Of a DNA stretch of 28,658 nt, positions 14,872 to 22,842 are shown one piece after another. Source of the stretch: an uncultured Clostridium sp. (GTDB lineage: Bacteria > Bacillota > Clostridia > TANB77 > CAG-508); contig USBY01000020.1 of the NCBI GenBank assembly GCA_900553015.1, forward strand, positions 1 to 28,658. Direction: 5' to 3'. The first letter of the stretch is position 1. Every line of letters begins with the position of its first letter. The translations under genes and the position numbers were made by a program. Under the pieces are notes generated by a model. It saw nothing but the letters and a program-made list of their open reading frames with translations. It was not told the origin of the DNA and ran no database searches.

Positions 14872-16569
14872 TTACTTATTTAATTGTTCTTTTACAAATG
14901 TCCAAAATTCATCATTTGTCTCTCTATCTTTTTCCCAAAAAGCTATTCCTGCTAAATTATATTGGTTTGCTAAATTTATTTTTTCTCCTACTGATTTCTC
15001 ATTTTCAACCCACATTTTATATGTTTTTCCATCTTCTTCATATTCAACATAGTATTGTTTTAGTTCTTCATCCCATGTTGCTACTTGATTTTCTGGAAGT
15101 ACATCAAACATATCATTCATATTAACTACTTCTGGTTTAGCTGTTCCATCATCCTCTTCTTCCCATAATCTCATATATAGTGGTATTCCTAATATTATTT
15201 TTTCTGGATCTACATCTTCTTGACCTAAGAATTTCTTTATATTTGCTTCTACCCAATTATATCCTGCTGTTGTTCCAGCTTTATTAGAACTTGTACCATA
15301 TTGATCATATGCCATGAAAACTATATAATCTGCAACGTTTGCAATTGTATTTCTATCAAAACACAAAGACCAAGTTTCTGATCCATCTGGAGCAGTTACA
15401 TCTACAGATAGTGTTTTTCCGATCTTTTTTAATCTTGGAGCTAATTCTATTAGGAATCTTGAATATACATCTTTATCTGATTCATTCATATTTTCGAAAT
15501 CTACATTTACTCCATCCAAATTATATTCTTCTACTAAATCCATTAAATTTTCGATCATAGCTTCTCTTTTTTCATAGTCATTTAATATTTGAGAAGTTGT
15601 ATCTTTTAATGAATTATTAGAAAACATTGCCCAGACCTGATAATTATTATTGTGTGCCCATTCAATATATTCGACTCCATCATCTTTAGCATTATCATAT
15701 ATTTCGCCATTACTTCCTCTTTCAAGAGAGAAAAATGATGGTGATACTACATTAACTCCATCCATAGTTTCTCCCGTTCTGTCTGGAGCTTTTGCATATT
15801 CAGAATAGTAATCCCAAACTAAATTAACTTTTCCTTCTACTTTATCTATATATTCTTTAGCTTTTCTTGCTACCTCTACATTACCTAAATCTTCTTTCTT
15901 TATATAACCTATTGTTCCATCTTTTGATCTTACTTCTACCCAATTATTTGTTTCTTCTATATATACTACTTGTTCATTAGCTTCTAGCTTTTCTAAAGTT
16001 CCTGACAAAGTTTGAGGTTTATATTTTAATTTTGTTTCTTTAGTTGTATTTGCTACTTCTTGTTTTCTATCTAATGAATCTATAATAATAGTATTCGTAT
16101 CTTGTATATATTCTAAGTCAACATCATACACTTTTTCACTTATTTCTGAAAAAGGTAAATATATTGTATTGTTTTTCTCTATTGCAGAAGAATTTAACTC
16201 CTCTTCTTCCCCATTTATAGTAATTTCATTATTTTTTGTACTCATTTTTGCTATGTTTATTTCTGATGTAGTTACAATATCTCCATTTTCTTTGTCATAC
16301 TCTATATATTTGTCAAAATAATTTCTTATATCAGCTAAAGAAAGGAATACATTATTGTTTTCATCTATATATACATCATTTTTCATTTTTAAAGTAACAT
16401 TATTATTATTTATTAAAACTTTAGTTTTCCCATCGTAATCCTCTCTTATATAATTAGGAGAAAGATAAAACACTCCACCTACCAATACAAGAAATACAAT
16501 TACTATAAATATATTTAAAATCAATTTTGAACTATTTCTTTCGTTTTTTTCTTTCATTCTTTTTGCCAT
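14872..16569 (-). CDS. Membrane-anchored GH18 protein with copper-amine-oxidase-like and SH3 domains
   Basis: This 565-aa surface protein has a basic cytoplasmic N-terminus and a membrane segment (about 15-36). A copper-amine-oxidase-N-like stalk domain (about 50-165, with FLSLADIRNYF and NTIYLPFSEIS) and a bacterial SH3 domain (about 178-230, WVEVRSKDGTIGYIKKEDL) follow. The glycoside hydrolase 18 domain (about 246-563) has the catalytic D-x4-D-x-E motif DGVNVDFEN (D352, D357, E359) and WSLCFDRN/ADYIVFMAYDQYG. Related proteins (YaaH/SleL-like) act on spore or vegetative peptidoglycan. The ribosome binding site is AAGGAG. Wall binding and glucosaminidase activity are inferred. Confidence 0.92.
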   Translation of the reverse strand: MAKRMKEKNERNSSKLILNIFIVIVFLVLVGGVFYLSPNYIREDYDGKTKVLINNNNVTLKMKNDVYIDENNNVFLSLADIRNYFDKYIEYDKENGDIVTTSEINIAKMSTKNNEITINGEEEELNSSAIEKNNTIYLPFSEISEKVYDVDLEYIQDTNTIIIDSLDRKQEVANTTKETKLKYKPQTLSGTLEKLEANEQVVYIEETNNWVEVRSKDGTIGYIKKEDLGNVEVARKAKEYIDKVEGKVNLVWDYYSEYAKAPDRTGETMDGVNVVSPSFFSLERGSNGEIYDNAKDDGVEYIEWAHNNNYQVWAMFSNNSLKDTTSQILNDYEKREAMIENLMDLVEEYNLDGVNVDFENMNESDKDVYSRFLIELAPRLKKIGKTLSVDVTAPDGSETWSLCFDRNTIANVADYIVFMAYDQYGTSSNKAGTTAGYNWVEANIKKFLGQEDVDPEKIILGIPLYMRLWEEEDDGTAKPEVVNMNDMFDVLPENQVATWDEELKQYYVEYEEDGKTYKMWVENEKSVGEKINLANQYNLAGIAFWEKDRETNDEFWTFVKEQLNK

Positions 16570-16677
16570 TTGTAATCTCCTTATTTTATAAATTCTTTCT
16601 TATATTATCATAAAATAATAAATTAGTGAATAAAATTTTTAAAAATATTCGTACTTAACATAAATGTTTGTTTTTTC

Positions 16678-16706
16678 TTTACTTTTATGGGGATTTATGG
16701 TATAAT
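16678..16706 (+). promoter_or_regulatory. Predicted promoter of nfeD-SPFH operon
   Basis: TTTACT (16678-16683), a 17-base spacer and a perfect TATAAT (16701-16706) preceded by TGG (extended -10). The nfeD ATG follows 29 bases later, after AAGGGGG. Confidence 0.65.
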
Positions 16707-16735
16707 TTTAATGAATTGTGTAAGGGGGAATCTTT

Positions 16736-17194
16736 ATGTGGTTAGTTTGGTTAGTAATAGCTGGAGTGCTGTTTGTAGGCGAAATCTTAACAGCTGGTTT
16801 TTTACTATTATGGTTTGCAATAGCAGCTGTTGTAGCTATGTTAGTTAGTTTTTTAACAACCAATTTATTTATTCAAATTTTAGTTTTTGTAATAGTATCA
16901 GTCTTACTTCTTATATTTACAAGACCATTACTATCAAAATATACCAAAAATGATAATACAGTAACAAATTCTAATGCAATTATTGGTAAAACAGCGTTAG
17001 TTACAGAAGAAATCTCTTTACTAAATTCTACAGGTCAAATTAATGTAGATGGAGAAATTTGGTCTGCTAAAACAATGGATCCAAACTTAACTATTCCAAA
17101 AGGTTCTAAAGTAGAAATTATTGGTATAGATGGTGTAAAAGCTTGTGTTGCAAGTAATTATCAAATGCCATCTAATAATATAGAAAATAAATAA
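16736..17194 (+). CDS. NfeD family membrane protein
   Basis: This 152-aa short NfeD protein has hydrophobic helices over about residues 1-62 and a cytoplasmic OB-fold domain (about 80-146: IIGKTALVTEEI, GQINVDGEIWSAK, IPKGSKVEIIGIDGVKACV). NfeD proteins lacking a protease domain typically pair with an SPFH/stomatin protein and are thought to help organise membrane microdomains. The SPFH gene follows within 13 bases, supporting a shared complex. Its role is known only from the family. Confidence 0.93.
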   Translation: MWLVWLVIAGVLFVGEILTAGFLLLWFAIAAVVAMLVSFLTTNLFIQILVFVIVSVLLLIFTRPLLSKYTKNDNTVTNSNAIIGKTALVTEEISLLNSTGQINVDGEIWSAKTMDPNLTIPKGSKVEIIGIDGVKACVASNYQMPSNNIENK

Positions 17195-17207
17195 AAGGAG
17201 AATGAAA

Positions 17208-18161
17208 ATGGGAGGAATTATATTTTTAATAATTTTAATACTTTTTATTGCTATAATCGCTTATAAATCAATAAAAGTAGTTAAACAATCTGAAGTTTAT
17301 ATAATTGAAAGATTAGGTAAATTTCATAAAGTTGCAGATGCTGGTCTTACAATAATTTTCCCTTTTGTAGATCATGTACGTAGTGTAGTTAGCTTAAAAC
17401 AACAAACAATGGACATACCACCTCAAGGTGTTATTACTCAAGATAACGTTACAATTACAATAGACACTGTTGTGTTCTATCAAATAACAGATCCTGCAAA
17501 AGCAGTTTATGAAATTCAATCATTAAAGAAAGGTATTGAATATTTAGCAATTACAACGATTCGTGATATCGTTGGTAAAATGACTTTAGATGAAACATTT
17601 AGTTCAAGAGATTTAATAAACCAAAAATTAAGATCTATTTTGGACGAAGCAACAGATAAATGGGGTTGTAAAATAGATAGAGTTGAAATTAAAGATATTA
17701 ATCCACCAGAAGATATTAGGGACGCAATGGAAAAGCAAATGAACGCAGAAAGAAATAAAAGAGCTTTAATTCTACAATCTGAAGGTGAAAGACAATCTGC
17801 AATTACACTTGCTGAAGGTAAAAAAGCTGCAGCTATCCTAGAGGCAGAAGCTGATAAAGAAGCTCAAATTAGAAGAGCTGCCGGTGAAGCTGAAGCAATT
17901 AGAAAAGTAGCCGAAGCTAAAGCTGAAGAAGTAAGAATGGTTTATGCAGCAATTAAAAAAGCTGACCCAGACGAAAAACTTATTCAAATTAAATCTTTAG
18001 AAGCTCTTGAAGAAGTTGCTAAAGGTGATGCTAACAAAGTATTTATTCCTTTCGAAGCAACAGCTGCATTAAGTGGTTTAGGAGCTGCTACTGAAGTTAT
18101 TAAAGATGGCGAAAAAAAAGCAGTAGATAAAAAATTAAAAGATATTGCAAAAGACCAATAA
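17208..18161 (+). CDS. SPFH/stomatin-family membrane protein (QmcA-like)
   Basis: The 317-aa protein has an N-terminal membrane segment (about 3-19), a PHB/SPFH domain (about 20-190, SEVYIIERLGKFHKVADAGL and LRSILDEATDKWGCKIDRVEIKDI) and a long alanine/glutamate-rich coiled coil (about 180-255). A conserved C-terminal region contains KVFIPFEATAALSGLGA. I start at the second ATG (17208), seven bases after GGAG; the ATG at 17202 lies one base from it. These proteins form large membrane-attached rings with NfeD partners. A strong hairpin terminator follows. Confidence 0.94.
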   Translation: MGGIIFLIILILFIAIIAYKSIKVVKQSEVYIIERLGKFHKVADAGLTIIFPFVDHVRSVVSLKQQTMDIPPQGVITQDNVTITIDTVVFYQITDPAKAVYEIQSLKKGIEYLAITTIRDIVGKMTLDETFSSRDLINQKLRSILDEATDKWGCKIDRVEIKDINPPEDIRDAMEKQMNAERNKRALILQSEGERQSAITLAEGKKAAAILEAEADKEAQIRRAAGEAEAIRKVAEAKAEEVRMVYAAIKKADPDEKLIQIKSLEALEEVAKGDANKVFIPFEATAALSGLGAATEVIKDGEKKAVDKKLKDIAKDQ

Positions 18162-18169
18162 ATTTAATC

Positions 18170-18208
18170 AATCGGGATTTTGGGGACGTTCCTCAAATCC
18201 CGATTTTT
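18170..18208 (+). terminator. Terminator of nfeD-SPFH; copy 2 of the GGGGACGTTCCT hairpin family
   Basis: Arms 18170-18180 (AATCGGGATTT) and 18195-18205 (AAATCCCGATT) form 11 perfect pairs around GGGGACGTTCCTC and are followed by a T-run. The hairpin begins nine bases after the SPFH stop codon. The core orientation follows transcription of the upstream gene, as in the other two copies. Confidence 0.8.
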
Positions 18209-18215
18209 ATGTTTT

Positions 18216-18247
18216 AAAAGAGAAAGTACAAAACTACTTTCTCTTTT
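18216..18247. terminator. Terminator between convergent SPFH and nifS genes
   Basis: A perfect 13-bp inverted repeat, AAAAGAGAAAGTA (18216-18228) with TACTTTCTCTTTT (18235-18247), surrounds a six-base loop. It lies 15 bases past the nifS stop and just beyond the SPFH terminator. T-rich ends on both strands make it probably bidirectional, mainly serving nifS. Confidence 0.75.
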
Positions 18248-18262
18248 TTGCTTATATCTTTT

Positions 18263-19411
18263 TTAATATCTTTCTGTTCTTAAGTTTACAACTATTTTTT
18301 CTAATTCACCTACGAAATAGTCTATCTCTTCTTTTGTATTTTCTTTTCCTAATGTTATTCTTAATGCACTACTTGCGATGTCTTCGCTTAGCCCCATTGC
18401 AAGCAATACATGTGATGGTCGTGGCAGTCCACTACTACAAGCAGAACCGCTAGAAGTACAAATTCCTTTCTTAGCTAATAGTTTTACCAAGTCTTTACCA
18501 TTTACATATAAAAAAGAAATATTTATATTTCCTGGTAATCTACTATTGAGATCACCATTTATTCTTATATATGGTATTCTATTTTTTATTTGCTCTATAC
18601 AATAATTTCGTAAATTTAATAATTTTTCGTTATTTTGCCTAACATTACCATTAGCCATTTCAATTGCTTTACCTAATCCGACAATACCTGCTACATTTTC
18701 AGTTCCTGCTCTTTTATCGTTTTCTTGATGCCCGCCATTTTGTAATTGTATAAAATCTATACTATCTCTTACATATAAAGCACCTACCCCTTTTGGCCCA
18801 TAGAACTTATGAGCGGACATTGATAGTAAATCTATCCCCATTTCTTTCACGTCTATTTTTATATTTCCCACTGCCTGAACTGCATCTGTATGAAATATTG
18901 CATTGTTACTGTGAACAATTCTAGAAATTTCTTTTATAGGTTCTATAGTTCCTACTTCATTGTTTGCAAACATAATAGATACTAAAATAGTTTTCGAATT
19001 AATACTATTTTTTAATTCTTCTAAATCTATAAATCCATTTTTATCAACATTTAAATAGGTTACCCTAAATCCTTCTTTTTCTAGTTGCCTACAAGTATTT
19101 ATAACTGCTGGATGCTCTATTCTACTTGTAATAATATGATTTCCATTTTGTCTGTGTGCTCTCGCAACACCCTTAATTGCTAAATTATCGCTTTCGCTAC
19201 CACAAGAGGTAAAATATATCTCGTTTGGTTTGGCATTTATTGCTTTTGCTACATTTACCCTTGCTATATTTATTGCTTCCTTGGATTTATAACCAAGCTC
19301 ATATAATGATGAAGCATTACCATAGTTTTCACAAAAATATGGTTCCATTGCCTCTTTTACTTCTGGTGCAACCGCAGTTGTAGCTGCATGGTCAAAATAT
19401 ATTGTTTTCAT
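18263..19411 (-). CDS. nifS: Cysteine desulfurase (NifS/IscS family)
   Basis: This PLP enzyme takes sulfur from cysteine for Fe-S clusters or thiolated tRNA. The 382-aa protein shows the PLP lysine in SAHK202FYGPKGVGALY, H100 near the cofactor, D176 in HTDAVQA and catalytic C325 in SGSACSSGLPRPSHVL. There is no iscU, iscR or thiI next to it, so its sulfur acceptor cannot be told from context. It appears to be its own unit, with a terminator between it and the cyclophilin gene and a TATAAT upstream. Confidence 0.95.
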   Translation of the reverse strand: MKTIYFDHAATTAVAPEVKEAMEPYFCENYGNASSLYELGYKSKEAINIARVNVAKAINAKPNEIYFTSCGSESDNLAIKGVARAHRQNGNHIITSRIEHPAVINTCRQLEKEGFRVTYLNVDKNGFIDLEELKNSINSKTILVSIMFANNEVGTIEPIKEISRIVHSNNAIFHTDAVQAVGNIKIDVKEMGIDLLSMSAHKFYGPKGVGALYVRDSIDFIQLQNGGHQENDKRAGTENVAGIVGLGKAIEMANGNVRQNNEKLLNLRNYCIEQIKNRIPYIRINGDLNSRLPGNINISFLYVNGKDLVKLLAKKGICTSSGSACSSGLPRPSHVLLAMGLSEDIASSALRITLGKENTKEEIDYFVGELEKIVVNLRTERY

Positions 19412-19435
19412 ATAACATTACCTCTCTTATACAAT

Positions 19436-19465
19436 ATTATATGAAATACGTTCTATTTATTTGAC
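19436..19465 (-). promoter_or_regulatory. Possible nifS promoter
   Basis: On the minus strand a perfect TATAAT (19441-19436) lies 24 bases before the nifS ATG. The -35 is weak: GTCAAA at an 18-base spacing or TTGTCA at 20. The spacer contains the inverted repeat AAATA-N5-TATTT (19444-19458), a possible operator. Ribosome binding site GAGAGG. Confidence 0.4.
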
Positions 19466-19500
19466 AAAAACTTTATTACCAGTAAGCATTATTACTAGAC

Positions 19501-19537
19501 AAAAAAATCGGGATTCTAGGAACGTCCCTAAATCCCG
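19501..19537 (-). terminator. Terminator of the radA-disA-cyclophilin operon; copy 3 of the hairpin family
   Basis: On the minus strand CGGGATT (19537-19531), the core TAGGGACGTTCCTA and AATCCCG (19515-19509) form a stem that is followed by a seven-base T-run, 12 bases past the cyclophilin stop. It is shorter and less perfect than the other copies, with one bulged base, but shares the core GGGACGTTCCT. Confidence 0.8.
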
Positions 19538-19549
19538 GTCTCAGTTATA

Positions 19550-20314
19550 TTAATAGCTCATTCCGCTATATAATTGTTGAATATAAGAATTATAATCAAA
19601 TGGTGTTACTGTTTCTGGTGCTCCATAGTCTACCCCAAAAGTATCTACTCTTACACTTGTTATTACTGGTGGATTAACTGGTGTACTTGCTTCTGAATCT
19701 GATGAATCTTCAGATGTTGTTACTTCTGTTTCATTTAATTTATCTAGTACATCCATTCCCTCTATAACTTTTCCAAATGCTGCATAATAACCATTTAAGC
19801 TTGCATTGTCACCTGTCATTATAAAGAACTGTGAACCTGCAGAGTTATAACCTTCTTCATATAATCCCATTTGGCTATAATCTGATCTTGCCATAGATAT
19901 TACACCTTTTTCATGTCTTAAAGTGTTTTGATTAAATCCGTTTTGTACAAATTCTCCTCTAATAGCATAAGTATCAGTAGTTGACCCATCATCTTTTATA
20001 TCTGATAGTGTTGGTGCCCCTGAACCTGTTCCTTCTTTATCTCCACCTTGAACCATAAAGTCTTTTACTATTCTGTGGAATGTTAATCCATCGTAAAATC
20101 CTCTATTAGCTAAAGTAATAAAGTTCGCTACTGTATTTGGAGCTTGATCTGGGTATAATTCTATTTTCATTGTACCTAATCCTTCTATTTCCATTGTTGC
20201 AACTGGATTTTGCTTTGTAAAAGTTGCTTTTTGATATATTGTATAACCTACTAATCCTATTAATACAATTACTAATATAATTGCTATAATCATAATTATT
20301 CTTTTTGTTTTCAT
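19550..20314 (-). CDS. Membrane-anchored cyclophilin-type peptidyl-prolyl isomerase
   Basis: The 254-aa protein has an N-terminal membrane anchor (about 6-27, no lipobox cysteine) and a cyclophilin domain (about 36-235) with F79-H-R81 in LTFHRIVKDFMVQGGD, SAGSQFFIMTGD and YYAAFGKVIEGMDVL. It probably assists folding of exported proteins outside the membrane. A serine/glutamate-rich insert at about 196-210 (TSEDSSDSEAS) and a tyrosine-rich tail are unusual additions. It follows disA by 15 bases, last in the operon; I see no functional link to disA beyond co-transcription. Confidence 0.92.
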   Translation of the reverse strand: MKTKRIIMIIAIILVIVLIGLVGYTIYQKATFTKQNPVATMEIEGLGTMKIELYPDQAPNTVANFITLANRGFYDGLTFHRIVKDFMVQGGDKEGTGSGAPTLSDIKDDGSTTDTYAIRGEFVQNGFNQNTLRHEKGVISMARSDYSQMGLYEEGYNSAGSQFFIMTGDNASLNGYYAAFGKVIEGMDVLDKLNETEVTTSEDSSDSEASTPVNPPVITSVRVDTFGVDYGAPETVTPFDYNSYIQQLYSGMSY

Positions 20315-20329
20315 TCGTTATCCTCCTAA

Positions 20330-21406
20330 TTATATTAAAGCATTATCAAAAACAAATTGTTCTTGCATTCTCTTTAATGATTGTTTTATTGTTTTGGCTC
20401 TTACCTCTCCTATTCCTTCTACCTCGTCAAGTTCTGGAATATCTGCAGCCAAAATATGTTGAAAAGATTTAAAAGATTTTACTAAATTATCTACTATATT
20501 ATTAGGTACTCTTGGAATTTTACTTAATATCCTATAACCTCTTGTATAAACTCCTACCTCGTCATAATTATCGAAATTCTCGTATCCTAAAATTTTGGCT
20601 ATTGAAGATGCTTTTAAAAGATCTTCATAAGGTAATGCAATTATTTCTTCTAATGCTTCATCTTCTGTTTTATTTGTTCCTTTTCCTAGATAATCTTTTA
20701 TAATCAAAAGCTCTTCTCTTTCTAAGCCACCAACTAATTCCTCTAATTGCATACTTATAAGTCTACCATCTTGTCCTAATTCTGAAATTCCTCTTTGTAC
20801 TTCATCTACAATTTTCATAACCATTTCTGCTCTTTGTATTGCATTTATTACATTATCTAAAGTAACGATATCATTAAATTCATATTCATTTAGTACATTT
20901 AATTTGCTATCAAATACTTTCTTATATTTTTCTAAAGTTTGTAATGCTTGATTTGTTCTGTTTAATATTGTTGATGAATCTTGTATTGTATACCTTAGAT
21001 TTCCTTTAAATACAGTAATTATATTTCTTCTTTGTGAAATACTAATTACTAAAGCTCCTGTTTGTTTTGCTGTTCTTTCAGCTGTTCTATGACGTGTTCC
21101 AGTTTCTTTAGTTGGAATTTCTGGTGATGGAATTAGCTGTGCATTTGCATATAATATTCTTTTTAAATCTGTACTTAATACTATTGCACCATCCATTTTA
21201 GCAAGTTCATATAATTTAGATGATGTGTATTCTTCGTCGATAAAGAAACCACCATCTACTATGTCTAAAACTTCCTTAGTATCAGAAAATACTAATAATG
21301 CTCCAGTTTTTGCTTTTAAAATATTATCTAGTCCTTCTCTTATTGGTGTTCCAGGTGAAATTAACTTTAGTATGTCTGTAACTTCATCTTTTTTGCTGAT
21401 TCTCAC
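20330..21406 (-). CDS. disA: DNA integrity scanning diadenylate cyclase DisA
   Basis: DisA makes the second messenger c-di-AMP and stops doing so on branched DNA such as stalled forks, linking DNA damage to cell-cycle or sporulation entry. The 358-aa protein has the DAC domain (about 1-145) with D72-G-A74 and R105-H-R107 in GTRHRTAERTAKQTGALVI, a linker (about 145-290), and C-terminal helix-hairpin-helix DNA binding (about 290-350, IPELDEVEGIGEVRAKTI). It starts at a GTG; the next codons upstream include a stop. It follows radA, its usual Firmicute partner, by 36 bases; RadA is reported to act with DisA. Confidence 0.96.
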   Translation of the reverse strand: MRISKKDEVTDILKLISPGTPIREGLDNILKAKTGALLVFSDTKEVLDIVDGGFFIDEEYTSSKLYELAKMDGAIVLSTDLKRILYANAQLIPSPEIPTKETGTRHRTAERTAKQTGALVISISQRRNIITVFKGNLRYTIQDSSTILNRTNQALQTLEKYKKVFDSKLNVLNEYEFNDIVTLDNVINAIQRAEMVMKIVDEVQRGISELGQDGRLISMQLEELVGGLEREELLIIKDYLGKGTNKTEDEALEEIIALPYEDLLKASSIAKILGYENFDNYDEVGVYTRGYRILSKIPRVPNNIVDNLVKSFKSFQHILAADIPELDEVEGIGEVRAKTIKQSLKRMQEQFVFDNALI

Positions 21407-21442
21407 TTGTTACCAACCCTTTCTGCCTTCTCACCTTATGAA

Positions 21443-22801
21443 CTATCGTAGTCCAATCGCTTTCATGGCCTCGTTAATATTTTTCACACCAATTATATCC
21501 AATTTATATGATTCTTTCAATAGTTTTTTGTTATTTTCTGGAATTATACATTTTTTAAATCCTAATCTTTCTGCCTCTTTTAGTCTCTTTTCCATCATAT
21601 TAATTGTACGTACTTCTCCAGTTAAACCTACTTCTCCTAATGCAATTACTCCTTTTGGAATACTTATATTTTTAAAGCTTGATGCAGTAGCTAAAATTAT
21701 TCCTAAATCTAGTGCAGGTTCATTTACTTTAATTCCTCCTACAACATTTAAATAAACATCTTGATTTCCTAACATAAATCCTGCTTTTTTCTCCATTACT
21801 GCTACTAGCAATGTTAACCTGTTATAATCTATTCCATTTGCAGTTCTCCTTGGGAGGCCAAATACACTTTGAGTAACTAGCGCTTGTAACTCTACTAATA
21901 ATGGTCTGGTTCCCTCTACTGTTGCAACTACAACAGAACCTGATGGATTATCATCTCTTTCTGAGATTAAAATTGATGATGGATTTGTTATTTCTACCAT
22001 TCCTTTTTCTTGCATCTCAAACATTCCAACTTCATTAGTAGAACCAAACCTATTTTTTACTCCTCTTATCATTCTATAAGAAAAATATCTTTCTCCTTCT
22101 ATGTAAAGAACTGTATCTACCATATGTTCTAAAACTCTTGGACCTGCTATATTACCATCTTTTGTAACATGTCCAATAATTATAGTTGTAATCTTTCTAG
22201 ATTTACAAATTTTCATTATTCTACTTGTTATTTCTCGTACTTGACTTACACTACCTGGAGCAGAAGATATCTCTTCTGAATACATTGTTTGCATAGAATC
22301 TATTATTACTAGTTTAGGATTTAATTCTTCTATATTTTGATCAATGATATCTATATCTGTTTCTCCTAAAAACAAAATATCATCATTTTTAATATTTAAT
22401 CTATCTGCTCTTAGTTTTATTTGTTCTGCAGACTCTTCCCCAGAAACATATAAAACTTTCCCTTCTCCTTTAACCTTATCACAAAGTTGTAAAATTAAAG
22501 TAGATTTTCCTATTCCAGGCTCTCCACCAACTAATACTAAAGAGCCTTTAACTAATCCTCCACCTAAAACTCTATCTAATTCTGCATACCCAGTAGAAGT
22601 TCTTTGCGCATCTTGACCAACAAAACTATTTAAAGGTTTTGGTGCTTCTTGAATTTTCTTTTCTCTTTTTCCACTTTCTACTTTTGTAGAAATTTTTTCT
22701 TCAAAAAATGTATTCCATGAATTGCAAGCAGGACATTTTCCCATCCATTTTGCAGATTCATAGCCACATTCATTACATACAAAAATTGTTTTTGCTTTCA
22801 T
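21443..22801 (-). CDS. radA: DNA repair protein RadA
   Basis: RadA is a RecA-like ATPase that drives branch migration in recombination. The 452-aa protein has an N-terminal zinc finger (C9, C12, C23, C26), Walker A GEPGIGKST (93-101), Walker B LVIIDS (164-169), the family-specific KNRFG (249-253) and a C-terminal Lon-protease-like domain (about 270-452) with GLTGEVR. Length and motifs are complete. In B. subtilis radA-disA follows ctsR-mcsA-mcsB-clpC; here that stress cluster is absent and a GH15 gene precedes radA by 41 bases. Confidence 0.97.
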   Translation of the reverse strand: MKAKTIFVCNECGYESAKWMGKCPACNSWNTFFEEKISTKVESGKREKKIQEAPKPLNSFVGQDAQRTSTGYAELDRVLGGGLVKGSLVLVGGEPGIGKSTLILQLCDKVKGEGKVLYVSGEESAEQIKLRADRLNIKNDDILFLGETDIDIIDQNIEELNPKLVIIDSMQTMYSEEISSAPGSVSQVREITSRIMKICKSRKITTIIIGHVTKDGNIAGPRVLEHMVDTVLYIEGERYFSYRMIRGVKNRFGSTNEVGMFEMQEKGMVEITNPSSILISERDDNPSGSVVVATVEGTRPLLVELQALVTQSVFGLPRRTANGIDYNRLTLLVAVMEKKAGFMLGNQDVYLNVVGGIKVNEPALDLGIILATASSFKNISIPKGVIALGEVGLTGEVRTINMMEKRLKEAERLGFKKCIIPENNKKLLKESYKLDIIGVKNINEAMKAIGLR

Positions 22802-22842
22802 ATTGCTCCTTCAAAATAAAACTTATAATGTATTTCTTTTCT

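Noticed and set aside
14804..15560. Several plus-strand frames opposite the GH18 gene
   Set aside because: They are reverse-strand shadows with no ribosome binding site and no recognisable motif.
18145..18453. 102-codon plus-strand frame starting in the SPFH 3' end
   Set aside because: It runs through two hairpin terminators and into antisense of nifS; no coding signal.
19550..20314. Cyclophilin as a lipoprotein
   Set aside because: No cysteine follows the hydrophobic N-terminal segment, so a transmembrane anchor fits better.
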